Shown: positions 45,185 to 55,815 of the stretch, piece after piece
Numbering within the stretch: position 1 is the first letter of the stretch
How the letters are laid out: every line of letters begins with the position of its first letter
The notes under the pieces: model-generated
Told to the model about the DNA's origin: nothing
Databases searched by the model: none
The model's input: the letters and a program-made list of their open reading frames with translations, nothing else
Source of the DNA: Agarilytica sp033852165
GTDB taxonomy: Bacteria > Pseudomonadota > Gammaproteobacteria > Pseudomonadales > Cellvibrionaceae
Length of the DNA: 64,000 nt
NCBI GenBank assembly: GCA_033852165.1
Contig: JAWSUZ010000022.1
Location: 1-64,000 of the forward strand
Direction: 5' to 3'
Position numbers and translations under genes: made by a program

Positions 45185-46279
45185 ATGATCAGAATTTTTA
45201 ATCGCTGGATTGAGCGTTATTTCGCCGATGAAGAGGCCGTACTCGTGGTCGTCTTAATTGCGGCGAGCTTGGCGATTGTACTGTCGATGGGGGTTGTACT
45301 CGCGCCAATGATTGCCGCGATAATCATCGCCTTTCTTTTACAGGGAGTGGTCTTACGTTTAAAAAAGTGGGGCGTTAAGCATATTATCGCCGTCACCTTC
45401 GCATTCTTACAATTGGCTGGCGGTATCGTCGTCGGGCTATTATTCATTTTGCCCGCTCTATGGCGTCAGCTCATGAACCTATTTGGCGAAGCCCCTCGCA
45501 TGTTAATAGATGGGCAAGAGCTTCTGTTACTCCTGCCAGAAAAATACCCCAGCTTAATCACCGAAACCCAAGTGACCGAACTCATTACCAGCCTCCGGGT
45601 CGAATTGGGACAAGCCGGTCAAACCCTAGTGTCCTTCTCCTTCTCGCAACTTCCCATACTTGTCGCGATTCTTATCTACTTGGTACTCGTGCCTATCTTA
45701 GTATTTTTCTTTTTGAAAGACGGTAAGCAAATGACAGAATGGTTTGCGAATCTATTACCGCGCAAACGACCGGTTATGCAACAAATCTGGGGGGAAATGA
45801 ATCAACAAATCGCCAACTACGTGCGCGGTAAAGTGATCGAGATTGTTATCGTTGCCTGTGTGAGCAGTATTGCCTTCAGCTTTTTGGGGCTTAACTATGC
45901 ATTATTACTGGGAATTGCCGTGGGGATTTCGGTTTTAATTCCTTACATTGGCGCTGCGGTTGTCACCTTTCCCGTCGCGATAATCGCGTTTTTCCAATGG
46001 GGTTGGAGCGATGACTTTTTGTATTTGGTTGCCGTCTATCTGGTTATTCAGGGGCTAGATGGTAACGTGTTAGTGCCATTACTATTTTCGGAAGCGGTGA
46101 AAATGCACCCGGTTGCGATTGTGTTATCGGTATTGGTGTTCGGTGGTTTGTGGGGCTTCTGGGGCGTCTTTTTTGCGATACCGTTAGCGACTTTCTGTAA
46201 AGCGATTATTTCGGCTTGGCCGACGGCTGGGGACGATGCTCCGCCGGGTGATGGGGATGCTGAGGTTGTTGAGGGCTAG
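45185..46279 (+). CDS. perM: AI-2E family transporter (PerM-like)
   Basis: A 364-residue inner-membrane protein with about eight hydrophobic segments. The family pattern is clear: ILVFFFLKDGKQM after the third segment pair, GKVIEIVIVA, and NVLVPLLFSEAVKMHPVAIV near the end. Members are permeases of uncertain substrate, named for the E. coli TqsA autoinducer exporter. The C-terminal tail is short and acidic. Second gene of the tusA operon. Confidence 0.9.
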   Translation: MIRIFNRWIERYFADEEAVLVVVLIAASLAIVLSMGVVLAPMIAAIIIAFLLQGVVLRLKKWGVKHIIAVTFAFLQLAGGIVVGLLFILPALWRQLMNLFGEAPRMLIDGQELLLLLPEKYPSLITETQVTELITSLRVELGQAGQTLVSFSFSQLPILVAILIYLVLVPILVFFFLKDGKQMTEWFANLLPRKRPVMQQIWGEMNQQIANYVRGKVIEIVIVACVSSIAFSFLGLNYALLLGIAVGISVLIPYIGAAVVTFPVAIIAFFQWGWSDDFLYLVAVYLVIQGLDGNVLVPLLFSEAVKMHPVAIVLSVLVFGGLWGFWGVFFAIPLATFCKAIISAWPTAGDDAPPGDGDAEVVEG

Positions 46280-46317
46280 TCGCTGAATCCGTCGTTTTTT
46301 AGACCGCGTTGTCTACA

Positions 46318-46408
46318 CGGTAAGTACATTCAAGACACGCCACAAGTACATCCATGTAGGCTCTGCACCGCCATCCATGGCGGTGCAAGGTCTTGAACAT
46401 ACTCACCG
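46318..46408. repeat. 91-bp palindromic repeat element, copy A
   Basis: Ends CGGTAAGTAC.../...CATACTCACCG enclose TTCAAGAC / GTCTTGAA, a conserved block AAGTACATCCATGTAGGCTC and a palindrome GCACCGCCAT / ATGGCGGTGC. The same plan and length occur inverted at 46700-46790. Confidence 0.75.
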
Positions 46409-46699
46409 AATAGCCAAAGCTCAGTGCATGTCCCAGCTAAATGATTTCTCGTTCTGATAGTTTCCATGGGAACATATATCGTATACACAGTCTCGCACGA
46501 GGAGACGGGAAAAGTATTTGTCGCCCTAAAGTATAAACTCGTTTTGTTAGACCTCCTTCATTTCTAGCATAATATATGGCTATGAACTTCGGGTTTGTAC
46601 GTCAGAATGTATTGAGCCAGAGTTGCCTAATACTGTGACCAAGGAAACGAGAAAAACAAAAAGAAAATATTAATTTATCGGCACATAGCTGCAGGGATT

Positions 46700-46790
46700 C
46701 GGGAGGTGTTTTCAAGACCTTCTGTTGCCATGGATGGCAACAGAGAGCCTACATGGATGTACTCGTGGCGTGTCTTGAAAACACCTCCCG
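46700..46790. repeat. 91-bp palindromic repeat element, copy B (inverted)
   Basis: A 19-bp perfect terminal inverted repeat (CGGGAGGTGTTTTCAAGAC at 46700-46718 and its complement at 46772-46790). The inner palindrome is CTGTTGCCAT / ATGGCAACAG, and a GAGCCTACATGGATGTACT block lies between them. Compared with copy A, the inner stem and the outer arms differ while pairing is kept. Nothing else is supported between 46280 and 46880. Confidence 0.8.
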
Positions 46791-46880
46791 GATCGCTGAA
46801 GCGGTCTCCCTTATCTACCTCTTAAATAAATGAGAGTCGAACGGGAATAAGTCAAAGATAACTAAGAATAGGAATCTACA

Positions 46881-49817
46881 TTGAGGCATTACATTCGGTT
46901 TTTACCACTCGCGTTTATATTGAATATTGTCGCAGTTTCTGCGAACACCGACATTATTACCAATCCCTACGATGAGCGAACATTCGAGTTTTTTACACTT
47001 GAAAATCAACTCAAAGTCCTATTAATATCCGACCCCGACGCAGAAAAATCAGCCGCCGCCCTCGATGTATTCGTTGGCTCTGGAGAAGACCCCGTCGAAC
47101 GTTTCGGCTTAGCTCACTTCCTAGAGCATATGCTTTTTCTTGGAACTGAAAAATACCCGACCCCCGGTGAATTCCAAGACTTTGTTGAAGGCCATGGCGG
47201 TAGTCACAATGCCTACACCAGCCTAATGCATACCAACTACTTTTTTGATGTCGGCCCAGATTCGTTCGAACAATCCCTCGACCGCTTCGCATCCTTCTTT
47301 ACCTCCCCTTTATTCTTAGAACAATACGTCGGACGAGAACGCCAAGCCGTACACTCAGAATATACATCAAAACTGAATCAAGGCTCTCGCCGAGAAAAAG
47401 ACGTATTCCGAGAACTAGTAAACCCCGGTCATGCACTGGCTAAATTCGCTACTGGCAGTGAAGAAACCTTGGGTAATATCGAACCTGAAAAGTTACGTGA
47501 AGCATTGATCGATTTCTATCAGCGTTATTACAGCGCAAATGTCATGACCCTGGTGGTCACGAGCTCTCATTCCGTTTCCGAACTTAAAGCGATGGTAGAG
47601 TCCAGCTTCACTGATATTAAAAATACCGGCATACAACTACTAACAAAAGAAAAAGAAGACCGTATTGCTCTTTTTTCCGAAGACTTTTTACCCGCTGAAA
47701 TTCATATTAATCCTAAAAAAATGCGTCGTAAATTATCGATTGCTTTTCCTATTGTCAGCGCTGACCTAAAACTCAACGAAAAGCCCTTACATTATATTGG
47801 CAATCTTTTAGGGCACGAGGGCCAAGGTTCACTGTTTTCTATATTGAAAAACAAAGGTTGGGCCACCGCCTTGAGTGCAGGAACCCATTATCAATGGCGT
47901 TCAGGAGAAATGTTTGGGATCAATGTATTACTGACCGATAAAGGTTACCAACATATCGATTACGTTTATGCGTTGGTATTTGAGACCATTGATCGATTGA
48001 AGTCAAAGGGCGTGGAGAGTTGGCGTTTTCAAGAACTGAAAGATTTGAGCAAAACCTTCTTTGATTACGGCGAGCGCGGAGAAGCGGTTCGAGAGGCGAG
48101 TCGTTTAGCGCATCAACTCCATGAAACACCGGCAAAAGATATCTTTTGGGCGTCGTATGATTTCAAGGAATTTGATGAAAAGGTGATTCTCGGGTATTTG
48201 GATCAATTGCAGAAAGATAAAGCACTGGTCACCGTCGTTGCTCCAGAAGTGGAGAAAGAGCTGAGCGGGAATAGTAATTCTGAGGGCGATCAAAACCTTG
48301 CTGGTGGAACAAAAAGCCATTTCTATGGGACGCCTTACCGTATTGTAAAACGCGAAAATAGCCTGCTTAGACATTCTGTCGATGAAGATACCGCGAATGC
48401 ACTTAGTCAGAGTTTGGAATTACCGAAAAAAAATCCATTTATTGCCCAGAAATTTAAAATCATTGAAGCCAGTGATGTGCAAGCTAAGCAGGTGAAGCCT
48501 GAAATTGTTTATGAAAATAACAACGTCAAAGGCTGGCACCTTAACGACAATATTTATGACCTACCGAAAACCTCTATTAGCGCGCGTTTAAAACTCCCCA
48601 CGGTTGCCGAATCGGCTGAGAATTTTGTCGCGACAAAAATATACGCCAGAATGTTAAAAGACGCATTGAACGAGACCAGTTATAACGCCGCACTGGCTGG
48701 GTTGTCTTATTCTATTGCGCCGACCTCTCGTGGAATCGATATCGATTTTTACGGCTACAGTGATTCTATCGGTGCGTTATCAAAACGTGTGCTTGGGATG
48801 ATCCGTCGACTTAATCGTTCTAAACGTTTACGCCAACAAATGGTGGACGAGTTCTTCCCTTATGTCCGTAAAGAACTGTTACGCGTTCAACGGAATAGAA
48901 AACATGGCCGTGTTTATTCCCAAGCTTTGGCCGATGTTGCGCCGACGTTATATTCACCGTATTGGACAAGCGAAGAAATCGAAATCGCATTCGAAAATAT
49001 GACGCAGCCAAAATTTTCTAAGGTGATGGCCCAGCTATTCGATAAGGGCACATTAGAGGTGTTTGTCTTCGGGAATATTTCGAAGCGCCAGGCGAAAAAA
49101 CAAATTGCTTTAATGGCGAAATTAATCGATGTTAAAAACGATGCAGAAGTGCCAAAAGGTCGCGTTGCTAATGTGAGCCAGGCGGATAGTTATATTCAGT
49201 ATCGACAAGTTGATTCTAACGATAGTGCTGTTATTACCTATTATCAAGGGTTAGAGGATTCGCTCGATACGCGAGTTCGAATGAGCCTAATGGAAAAAAT
49301 CCTTTCGACACCGATTTATCGCTCATTAAGAACCGAGCAGCAGTTGGGTTATATTGTCTTCAGTGCAAACTACCCGATGAAGGATGTACCTGGAATGTTG
49401 GTAATTGTGCAGTCGCCTAACCATTCGGCTGAAGATGTGTATAAAAAAATACGCAAATTTTTCGTCGATGAAGAGGCGACGTTGTTCGCAAATTTTGAGC
49501 GAGATAAACGGGCGTTAATGTTAGAAATTAGCGAGCTTCCTAAAAATCAAATCGAATGGTCAGACGCGTATTGGAACAGTATTTTGGAAGATGATGACGA
49601 CTTTGATCGAATTCAGCGAGCGTTGAACTCGCTTAAGGGAATCACCGTAGAGGCTATGATCACGGATTATAAACAGCTGTTTATAAATCGTAGCCCCAAC
49701 CTCACATTTGTAGCGTCGAAACAGTCACCGAAGCCAAATGCGTTTGGCGATGCTTTAAAGCCCGTTATCGATAATCAGAAGTTTAAGGCCGAGATGCCGG
49801 GGTATCTGTACCCATAA
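46881..49817 (+). CDS. M16 zinc metalloprotease, insulinase/pitrilysin type
   Basis: A 978-residue protein, start TTG, with a signal peptide (MRHYIRFLPL... to VSAN). The inverted zinc motif HFLEH (His79, Glu82, His83) lies in LAHFLEHMLFLGTEKYP, and the third ligand is in AVHSEYTSKL. The four-domain length and the RTEQQLGYIV motif near residue 818 are typical of protease III (PtrA) and insulin-degrading enzymes. It would degrade small peptides in the periplasm. It stands alone between two repeat-rich gaps. Confidence 0.9.
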   Translation: MRHYIRFLPLAFILNIVAVSANTDIITNPYDERTFEFFTLENQLKVLLISDPDAEKSAAALDVFVGSGEDPVERFGLAHFLEHMLFLGTEKYPTPGEFQDFVEGHGGSHNAYTSLMHTNYFFDVGPDSFEQSLDRFASFFTSPLFLEQYVGRERQAVHSEYTSKLNQGSRREKDVFRELVNPGHALAKFATGSEETLGNIEPEKLREALIDFYQRYYSANVMTLVVTSSHSVSELKAMVESSFTDIKNTGIQLLTKEKEDRIALFSEDFLPAEIHINPKKMRRKLSIAFPIVSADLKLNEKPLHYIGNLLGHEGQGSLFSILKNKGWATALSAGTHYQWRSGEMFGINVLLTDKGYQHIDYVYALVFETIDRLKSKGVESWRFQELKDLSKTFFDYGERGEAVREASRLAHQLHETPAKDIFWASYDFKEFDEKVILGYLDQLQKDKALVTVVAPEVEKELSGNSNSEGDQNLAGGTKSHFYGTPYRIVKRENSLLRHSVDEDTANALSQSLELPKKNPFIAQKFKIIEASDVQAKQVKPEIVYENNNVKGWHLNDNIYDLPKTSISARLKLPTVAESAENFVATKIYARMLKDALNETSYNAALAGLSYSIAPTSRGIDIDFYGYSDSIGALSKRVLGMIRRLNRSKRLRQQMVDEFFPYVRKELLRVQRNRKHGRVYSQALADVAPTLYSPYWTSEEIEIAFENMTQPKFSKVMAQLFDKGTLEVFVFGNISKRQAKKQIALMAKLIDVKNDAEVPKGRVANVSQADSYIQYRQVDSNDSAVITYYQGLEDSLDTRVRMSLMEKILSTPIYRSLRTEQQLGYIVFSANYPMKDVPGMLVIVQSPNHSAEDVYKKIRKFFVDEEATLFANFERDKRALMLEISELPKNQIEWSDAYWNSILEDDDDFDRIQRALNSLKGITVEAMITDYKQLFINRSPNLTFVASKQSPKPNAFGDALKPVIDNQKFKAEMPGYLYP

Positions 49818-50371
49818 TAGTTTTTGGACCAGTTCGAACAGGACTTTTTTGTTCGGACAATATAGCGTTTGTCGGAATGTCGTAGGTTGGAAAAGCGAAG
49901 CGCCTTCCGGCATAGCAATATCAAACAATCCCCCTCTGGCCTAAAAATAAACCACAACACTCAATCGTAATTAAGGGCGTTGGTTTGGAAAGTTCAGAAA
50001 GAGAGGGCGGCGGGAGACGGGAGACGGGATTTTGGTGGAAGGCGCCTTTGGCTTTTCCACCCTACGATACTGCGCGCAATCTTCATTGGCTGATAGGGTG
50101 GAAGGGCGTTTTTGGTTTTTCCATCCAATTAGTCTTGTTTAAATGACCTTATTTATTTGAGGTCATCTTCTAAAAAATGGTTTAGTTCTATAATTATAAA
50201 TATTTCCACATAACAAAACGTTGTGTAGGCGAAGGTATCGGGATGAGCGTAGAGCTTAGTGTCGGGGATTATGAATCTCCTAAACCCCGGTATCAAAATG
50301 CTGTACTATGCAAAAATACAACAAGCGTTGAAATCCGCGTTTCTTCACCCTTTTAGCGATACCGAATTAAT
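49818..50371. repeat. Intergenic region with three GGAAAAGC/GCGCCTTCC palindromic repeats
   Basis: Related elements lie at 49883-49909 (TAGGTTGGAAAAGCGAAGCG and CCTTCC), 50034-50066 (GGTGGAAGGCGCC...TTTTCCACCCTAC, opposite orientation) and 50093-50127 (TAGGGTGGAAGGGCG...TTTTTCCATCC). Between them are 2.5 copies of GGGAGAC (50011-50028). Such motifs are scattered between genes in many gammaproteobacteria. No gene is supported. Confidence 0.65.
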
Positions 50372-52657
50372 ATGACCGACGATCACACACCACCACCACG
50401 ACATCCTGCTCTGGACTATCACGAATTTCCCAAACCAGGAAAGCTAGAAATTCGAGCCACTAAACCGTTAGCGAATGGTCGAGACTTAGCGCGGGCGTAC
50501 TCTCCTGGCGTGGCTGAAGCCTGTTTAGAAATTGTGGAAAATTCCTCAGCAGCCAGTAAATACACGATTCGCGGTAACTTGGTTGGGGTGGTGAGCAACG
50601 GGTCTGCAGTTTTAGGTTTGGGGAATATTGGACCTCTGGCCTCTAAACCAGTCATGGAGGGCAAGGCGGTACTGTTTAAAAAATTCGCCAATATCGATTG
50701 CTTTGATATTGAAGTGAATGAAACTGACCCTGAAAAATTGGCCGAAATTGTTATCGCGTTGGAGCCCACCTTTGGGGCCATCAACTTAGAAGATATTAAA
50801 GCCCCCGATTGTTTTATCGTTGAAAAACTCTGCCGTGAGCGGATGAATATACCTGTGTTCCACGATGATCAGCACGGTACGGCGATTGTTGTCGGTGCCG
50901 CCGTCACCAATGCCGTGCATGTTGCAGGCAAAGCCTTTGGTGATATTAAAGTGGTGTCGACCGGTGGTGGAGCTGCGGGCATCGCTTGTTTGAATATGTT
51001 GGTAAAACTCGGCGTTAAGCGCAGCAATATTTGGCTGTGTGATATCGATGGACTCGTTTACGAGGGGCGAAACTCGCAAATGACCGAGCAGAAAGCGGAG
51101 TTTGCACAGGACAGCGAACTGCGTAATTTGGATCAAGTGATAGACGGTGCAGATTTGTTTCTCGGACTTTCTGCTCCTGGCGTTTTAATCCCGGCAATGG
51201 TTTCGAAAATGGCGGCGCGTCCGATTATTTTTGCCTTGGCTAACCCGACCCCAGAAATTATGCCCGACGAAGTGCGAGCAGTATGTCCTGATGCCATTAT
51301 CGCGACGGGACGCTCGGACTTTCCCAACCAAGTGAACAACGTACTGTGTTTCCCCTTTATTTTTCGCGGCGCACTTGATGTAGGGGCAACGGAGATTAAC
51401 GATGCGATGGAAGTGGGATGTGTTGAAGGCATCGCTGCACTTGCTCGCGCATCTACTAGCGCCGAGGCGGCAGCCGCATATAAAGATGAAAATCTTAAGT
51501 TTGGTGCCGACTACTTGATTCCTAAACCCTTCGATCCTCGGCTATTGGCGACCGTTGCTTGTGCGGTTGCAAAAGCGGCCATGGAGACTGGAGTTGCGAC
51601 CAAGCCGATCGATGACTTGGATGTCTACAAAGATAAACTGAATCGCTCGGTGTTCAAATCTGCCTTAATTATGCGACCGGTATTTGATGTGGCACGTGAA
51701 GCGCTGCGTCGCGTTATCTTTGCCGAAGGTGAAGACGAGCGCGTGCTGCGCGCAGCCCAAGAAATGAACGAGGAAATGGGCTACAAACCGATTCTCATTG
51801 GTCGACCTGAAGTGGTTGAAAGGCGTTGTGAGCGTTTGGGGCTGAACATAAAAATAGGCAAAGATTTTGAGCTGATTAACCCCGAGCATGATGAACGCTT
51901 TCGGGATTATTGGAAAACCTATCATCAACTTATGCAGCGCCGTGGCGTAACTCCTGATATGGCCAAGGCCATTATGCGCACGAACTCAACGGCTATTGCG
52001 GCCATCGCTGTTCAGAGAGGCGACGCGGATAGCATGATTTGCGGCACCTTTGGTCAGTATCTGTGGCACCTTAAGTACATCGAGCAAATATTAGGAACGG
52101 ATAAGCTGAAGCCTGCAGGGGCGCTGTCGCTCACATTAATTGAAAGCGGACCGCTTTTTATTGCCGACTCCCACGTGTTTTCAGAACCCTCACCGGAGCA
52201 AATCGCGAACATTGCGGTCGCTGCCGCTCGGCACGTGCGTCGGTTTGGCCTCACACCGCGTATTGCTCTGTGTTCTCAATCGCAATTTGGCAATATGGAC
52301 TCCAAGTCCGGGCGTACTATGCGAGAGGCCATTCGTATTTTGGATGCGCAGCCTCTGCGTTTTAGCTATGAAGGCGAAATGACCCTAGACTTAGCACTCG
52401 ACCCGGAACTGCGTAGCCGAATATTCCCCGAAGCGCGTTTCAGTGAAACGGCCAACGTTCTTATCTTTACCAATGCCGATGCGGCGAACGCGACACGAAA
52501 CATACTGAAAATGACCGCAGGCGGATTAGAAGTCGGCCCAATACTAATGGGTATGGGGAATACGGCTCATATCGTTCCGCCTTCGGTTACGGCCCGTGGA
52601 TTACTGAATATTTCTGCGTTGGCGGGTACGCCAGTGGATAATTATGGGAGGGCGTAA
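50372..52657 (+). CDS. maeB: NADP-dependent malic enzyme with phosphotransacetylase-like domain (MaeB)
   Basis: A 761-residue bacterial malic enzyme that converts malate to pyruvate, CO2 and NADPH. The malic domain (1-160) has RAYSPGVAEAC and VFHDDQHGTAIV. The NAD(P)-binding domain (about 163-395) has STGGGAAGIACL and IFALANPTPEI. Residues about 425-755 form a PTA-like domain (EGEDERVLRAAQ, MGNTAHIVPPS) that is regulatory in MaeB enzymes. Length is standard. A terminator follows. Pyruvate made here would feed the pyruvate dehydrogenase encoded next. Confidence 0.95.
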   Translation: MTDDHTPPPRHPALDYHEFPKPGKLEIRATKPLANGRDLARAYSPGVAEACLEIVENSSAASKYTIRGNLVGVVSNGSAVLGLGNIGPLASKPVMEGKAVLFKKFANIDCFDIEVNETDPEKLAEIVIALEPTFGAINLEDIKAPDCFIVEKLCRERMNIPVFHDDQHGTAIVVGAAVTNAVHVAGKAFGDIKVVSTGGGAAGIACLNMLVKLGVKRSNIWLCDIDGLVYEGRNSQMTEQKAEFAQDSELRNLDQVIDGADLFLGLSAPGVLIPAMVSKMAARPIIFALANPTPEIMPDEVRAVCPDAIIATGRSDFPNQVNNVLCFPFIFRGALDVGATEINDAMEVGCVEGIAALARASTSAEAAAAYKDENLKFGADYLIPKPFDPRLLATVACAVAKAAMETGVATKPIDDLDVYKDKLNRSVFKSALIMRPVFDVAREALRRVIFAEGEDERVLRAAQEMNEEMGYKPILIGRPEVVERRCERLGLNIKIGKDFELINPEHDERFRDYWKTYHQLMQRRGVTPDMAKAIMRTNSTAIAAIAVQRGDADSMICGTFGQYLWHLKYIEQILGTDKLKPAGALSLTLIESGPLFIADSHVFSEPSPEQIANIAVAAARHVRRFGLTPRIALCSQSQFGNMDSKSGRTMREAIRILDAQPLRFSYEGEMTLDLALDPELRSRIFPEARFSETANVLIFTNADAANATRNILKMTAGGLEVGPILMGMGNTAHIVPPSVTARGLLNISALAGTPVDNYGRA

Positions 52658-52686
52658 ATTGCCCTGCAGGTTTACGGCTTATCAGT

Positions 52687-52738
52687 AAACTCGTAGCGTA
52701 AAAAGGATTGTATTAGCGATGCTAATACGAGTTTTTTG
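52687..52738 (+). terminator. Rho-independent terminator after maeB
   Basis: A perfect 8-bp stem GTATTAGC / GCTAATAC with a 3-nt loop is followed by GAGTTTTTT. AAACTCGTA upstream can alternatively pair with TACGAGTTT. It lies 30-80 bp after the stop codon. Confidence 0.75.
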
Positions 52739-53145
52739 TGAATGGCCACGCTAGTTCAAAAAACAATAGTGGGTCATTATCTAAAATAGCCTTTTGGAAT
52801 ATGCTCAATAATTTGGTAGAATTCAACGACTGTTGAGTGTTGAGGGAAAAGTTCAGCGCTGTACGGAGGGGGAGTGTCACGATTCTTGTATCGATCGAGC
52901 GCTAAACCTCACTTCGTTAGATGATAAATAGAACTATTGCCCGATACGGTCGTTGATCGTGTGAAATCGGGAAGAAGGAAAATTAGTCATTTAATGGAGA
53001 AAATACGGACTATTCCAAGCGATGAGTCCTTTTTTACCCTTAATAGGCTCGGTTTCTTGACAAACAGCATGATGCATACAAGTTTGATTATATAAACAAT
53101 AAATTCAGGCGATGATCTCGTTCTGACCACATTGAGGAGTTTTGA
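52739..53145. other. aceE upstream region
   Basis: About 400 bp presumably containing the aceEF promoter. No PdhR-type inverted repeat (AATTGGT...ACCAATT) is visible. A TTGACA hexamer occurs at 53056-53061 but no convincing -10 box at proper spacing. Confidence 0.4.
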
Positions 53146-55797
53146 ATGCTTGAGGAAAGTGATGCTTTAGAGACCCAAGAATGGCTCGAAGCACTTGAAT
53201 CCGTTATCCGCCACAGCGGGAAGGAACGCGCCTCGTATTTGCTGACACAATTAGCGAATATCGCGACCGAAGCTGGTGTAGGTCTGCCATCTGCGATTAC
53301 CACACCTTATTGCAATACGATTCGCCCGCAGGACGAAAAGCGTAATCCTGGTGATGAACACCTTGAACGTAAAATACGTTCTTTAGTCCGTTGGAATGCC
53401 CTTGCGATGGTCATGAGGGCCAACGACAACGATGAAGGTCTTGGCGGTCACATTTCATCATTTTCATCAGCCGCGACGTTATATGAAGTGGGTTTTAACC
53501 ACTTTTTCCGTGCGAATAATTCTGAACGCCTGGGCGACCTTATTTACTTTCAGGGACATATTTCCCCTGGCATATACGCGCGTTCTTATTTAGAAGGCCG
53601 TTTAACAGAAGACCAGCTCGATAACTTTCGTCGAGAAGTGGATGGCAAAGGCTTATCTTCTTATCCTCATCCTTGGTTAATGCCGGACTACTGGCAGTTC
53701 CCCACTGTTTCGATGGGCTTGGGTCCCATCCAAGCGATTTATCAAGCCAACATTATGCGCTATATGTCTGCCCGCGAAATTACCCCGCGTGGCGACCGAA
53801 AGGTGTGGGCATTTATTGGTGATGGCGAATGTGATGAGCCCGAAACTCTGGGTGCGATTTCCTTAGCGGGGCGCGAGCAACTCGAAAACTTAATCTTTGT
53901 TGTGAATTGTAATTTACAGCGTTTAGATGGCCCGGTACGTGGCAACGGTAAAATCGTACAAGAACTCGAAGGCAGCTTCCGTGGTGCCGGTTGGAACGTG
54001 ATTAAAGTCCTATGGGGCGACATGTGGGATGAGTTGCTGGACAGAGACACCACTGGTCTTTTGCGCAAACGTATGGATGAAGTGTTAGACGGCGAGCTGC
54101 AAAACTACAAAGCCAACGGCGGCGCTTACACACGAAAATATTTCTTTGGCAAATACCCAGACTTATTAGAGCTGGTAAAAGATTACACCGACGATCAGAT
54201 TATGGCCCTTAATCGTGGTGGTCACGACGTCAATAAAGTCTACGCGGCCTATTGGGCGGCGTCGCAATGTAACGGCAAACCAACGGTTATTATGGCGCAA
54301 ACGGTTAAAGGCTACGGCATGGGCACAGCTAGTGAATCTGCCAACGTTGCGCACTCGATTAAAAAGCTCGACCTCGATGCTCTGAAGAAATTTCGTGATC
54401 GTTTCTGTATTCCGATTGATGACAAAGACTTACCCAGCGTTCCGTATTTTAGGCCGCCAGCTGATTCGCCCGAAATGCAATACATGCACGAAAAACGCAA
54501 AGCATTGGGTGGATATTTGCCTGAACGGGTTAATGAATTTGATGCGTTAACAACACCGGGCCTCGATACTTTTTCCGCCTTGTTAAAATCGACTGGCAAG
54601 CGTGAAATATCCACCACCATGGTTTTCGTTCGATTTTTGTCGACCTTGGTAAAAGATAAAAAAATGGGCAGCCGTGTGGTGCCAATTGTACCGGATGAAG
54701 CGCGTACCTTTGGTATGGAAGGTATGTTTCGTCAGTTGGGTATTTACTCTTCCCAGGGGCAGAAATACACCCCGCATGATCGTGATCAAATCATGTATTA
54801 CAAGGAAGATAAAAAAGGCCAAATTTTGGAAGAGGGCCTTAACGAAGCCGGTGCAATGTCGGCGTGGATTGCCTGTGCGACGGCTTACAGTAATTACAAA
54901 TGTGCCATGGTTCCGTTCTATGTTTATTACTCCATGTTTGGTTTTCAGCGCATAGGCGATTTGGCTTGGGCAGCTGGGGATATTCAAGCGCGTGGATTTA
55001 TGATCGGGGCGACTTCAGGTCGAACCACATTAAACGGCGAAGGCTTACAGCACCAAGATGGCCACAGCCACTTAATGGCAACGACAATTCCGAATTGTTA
55101 TTCCTACGATCCGACTTACGGCTACGAACTTGCCGTCATTCTTCAAAACGGATTGCAGCGTATGTATGGCGAAAAAGAAAATTGTTTCTATTACGTCACC
55201 ACGTTAAATGAAAACTACCAACATCCGGCCATGCCAGAAGGTGTAGAAGACGGCATTATTAAGGGCATTTATAAGCTTAAACAAGGCGCAGAGAAAAAAG
55301 TACCGCGTGTTCAATTAATGGGGGCGGGCAGTATATTGCGTGAAGTTGAAGCCGCTGCTGATTTATTGCGTGAGGATTGGGGCGTGGAATCGGATATATG
55401 GAGTGTCACCAGCGTGAATGAATTGGCCCGCGATGGTCAACGCTGTGCACGTTGGAATTTATTGCACCCAGAAGAGGACGCTCGGCAACCGTATTTAACC
55501 GAACTGCTTTCATCGTCTGAAGGCCCTGTTGTGATTTCGACTGATTATATTAAGAGCTATGCTGAGCAGCTACGAGCCTATGTGCCTGGTCGCTACAGCG
55601 TGTTGGGGACCGACGGTTTTGGTCGCAGCGACACGCGCAGCAAGCTGCGTAAGTTTTTTGAAGTGGATCGCTATTTCGTAGTGATCGCATCGCTTAAAGC
55701 TTTGGCTGACGATGGAAAAATTAAGCCCGCTAGCGTAAGCAAAGCGATAAAACTTTACGGTATTGATCCAGAAAAACTGGACCCTACTACCTGCTAA
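53146..55797 (+). CDS. aceE: Pyruvate dehydrogenase E1 component
   Basis: An 883-residue homodimeric-type E1, the length of E. coli AceE. The thiamine diphosphate motif is GDGECDEPE followed by NCNLQRLDGPVRGNG. Other blocks are SHISSFSSA-like GGHISSFSSA, RTTLNGEGLQHQDGHSH (loop near the active site) and SVLGTDGFGRSDTR near the C-terminus. It decarboxylates pyruvate and acetylates lipoyl groups of AceF, whose gene starts 18 bp later. GAGGAG precedes the ATG. Confidence 0.97.
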   Translation: MLEESDALETQEWLEALESVIRHSGKERASYLLTQLANIATEAGVGLPSAITTPYCNTIRPQDEKRNPGDEHLERKIRSLVRWNALAMVMRANDNDEGLGGHISSFSSAATLYEVGFNHFFRANNSERLGDLIYFQGHISPGIYARSYLEGRLTEDQLDNFRREVDGKGLSSYPHPWLMPDYWQFPTVSMGLGPIQAIYQANIMRYMSAREITPRGDRKVWAFIGDGECDEPETLGAISLAGREQLENLIFVVNCNLQRLDGPVRGNGKIVQELEGSFRGAGWNVIKVLWGDMWDELLDRDTTGLLRKRMDEVLDGELQNYKANGGAYTRKYFFGKYPDLLELVKDYTDDQIMALNRGGHDVNKVYAAYWAASQCNGKPTVIMAQTVKGYGMGTASESANVAHSIKKLDLDALKKFRDRFCIPIDDKDLPSVPYFRPPADSPEMQYMHEKRKALGGYLPERVNEFDALTTPGLDTFSALLKSTGKREISTTMVFVRFLSTLVKDKKMGSRVVPIVPDEARTFGMEGMFRQLGIYSSQGQKYTPHDRDQIMYYKEDKKGQILEEGLNEAGAMSAWIACATAYSNYKCAMVPFYVYYSMFGFQRIGDLAWAAGDIQARGFMIGATSGRTTLNGEGLQHQDGHSHLMATTIPNCYSYDPTYGYELAVILQNGLQRMYGEKENCFYYVTTLNENYQHPAMPEGVEDGIIKGIYKLKQGAEKKVPRVQLMGAGSILREVEAAADLLREDWGVESDIWSVTSVNELARDGQRCARWNLLHPEEDARQPYLTELLSSSEGPVVISTDYIKSYAEQLRAYVPGRYSVLGTDGFGRSDTRSKLRKFFEVDRYFVVIASLKALADDGKIKPASVSKAIKLYGIDPEKLDPTTC

Positions 55798-55815
55798 TTT
55801 GAGGAGAGTTGCCAC

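Noticed and set aside
52739..53145. PdhR operator before aceE
   Set aside because: No AATTGGT...ACCAATT type inverted repeat is present.
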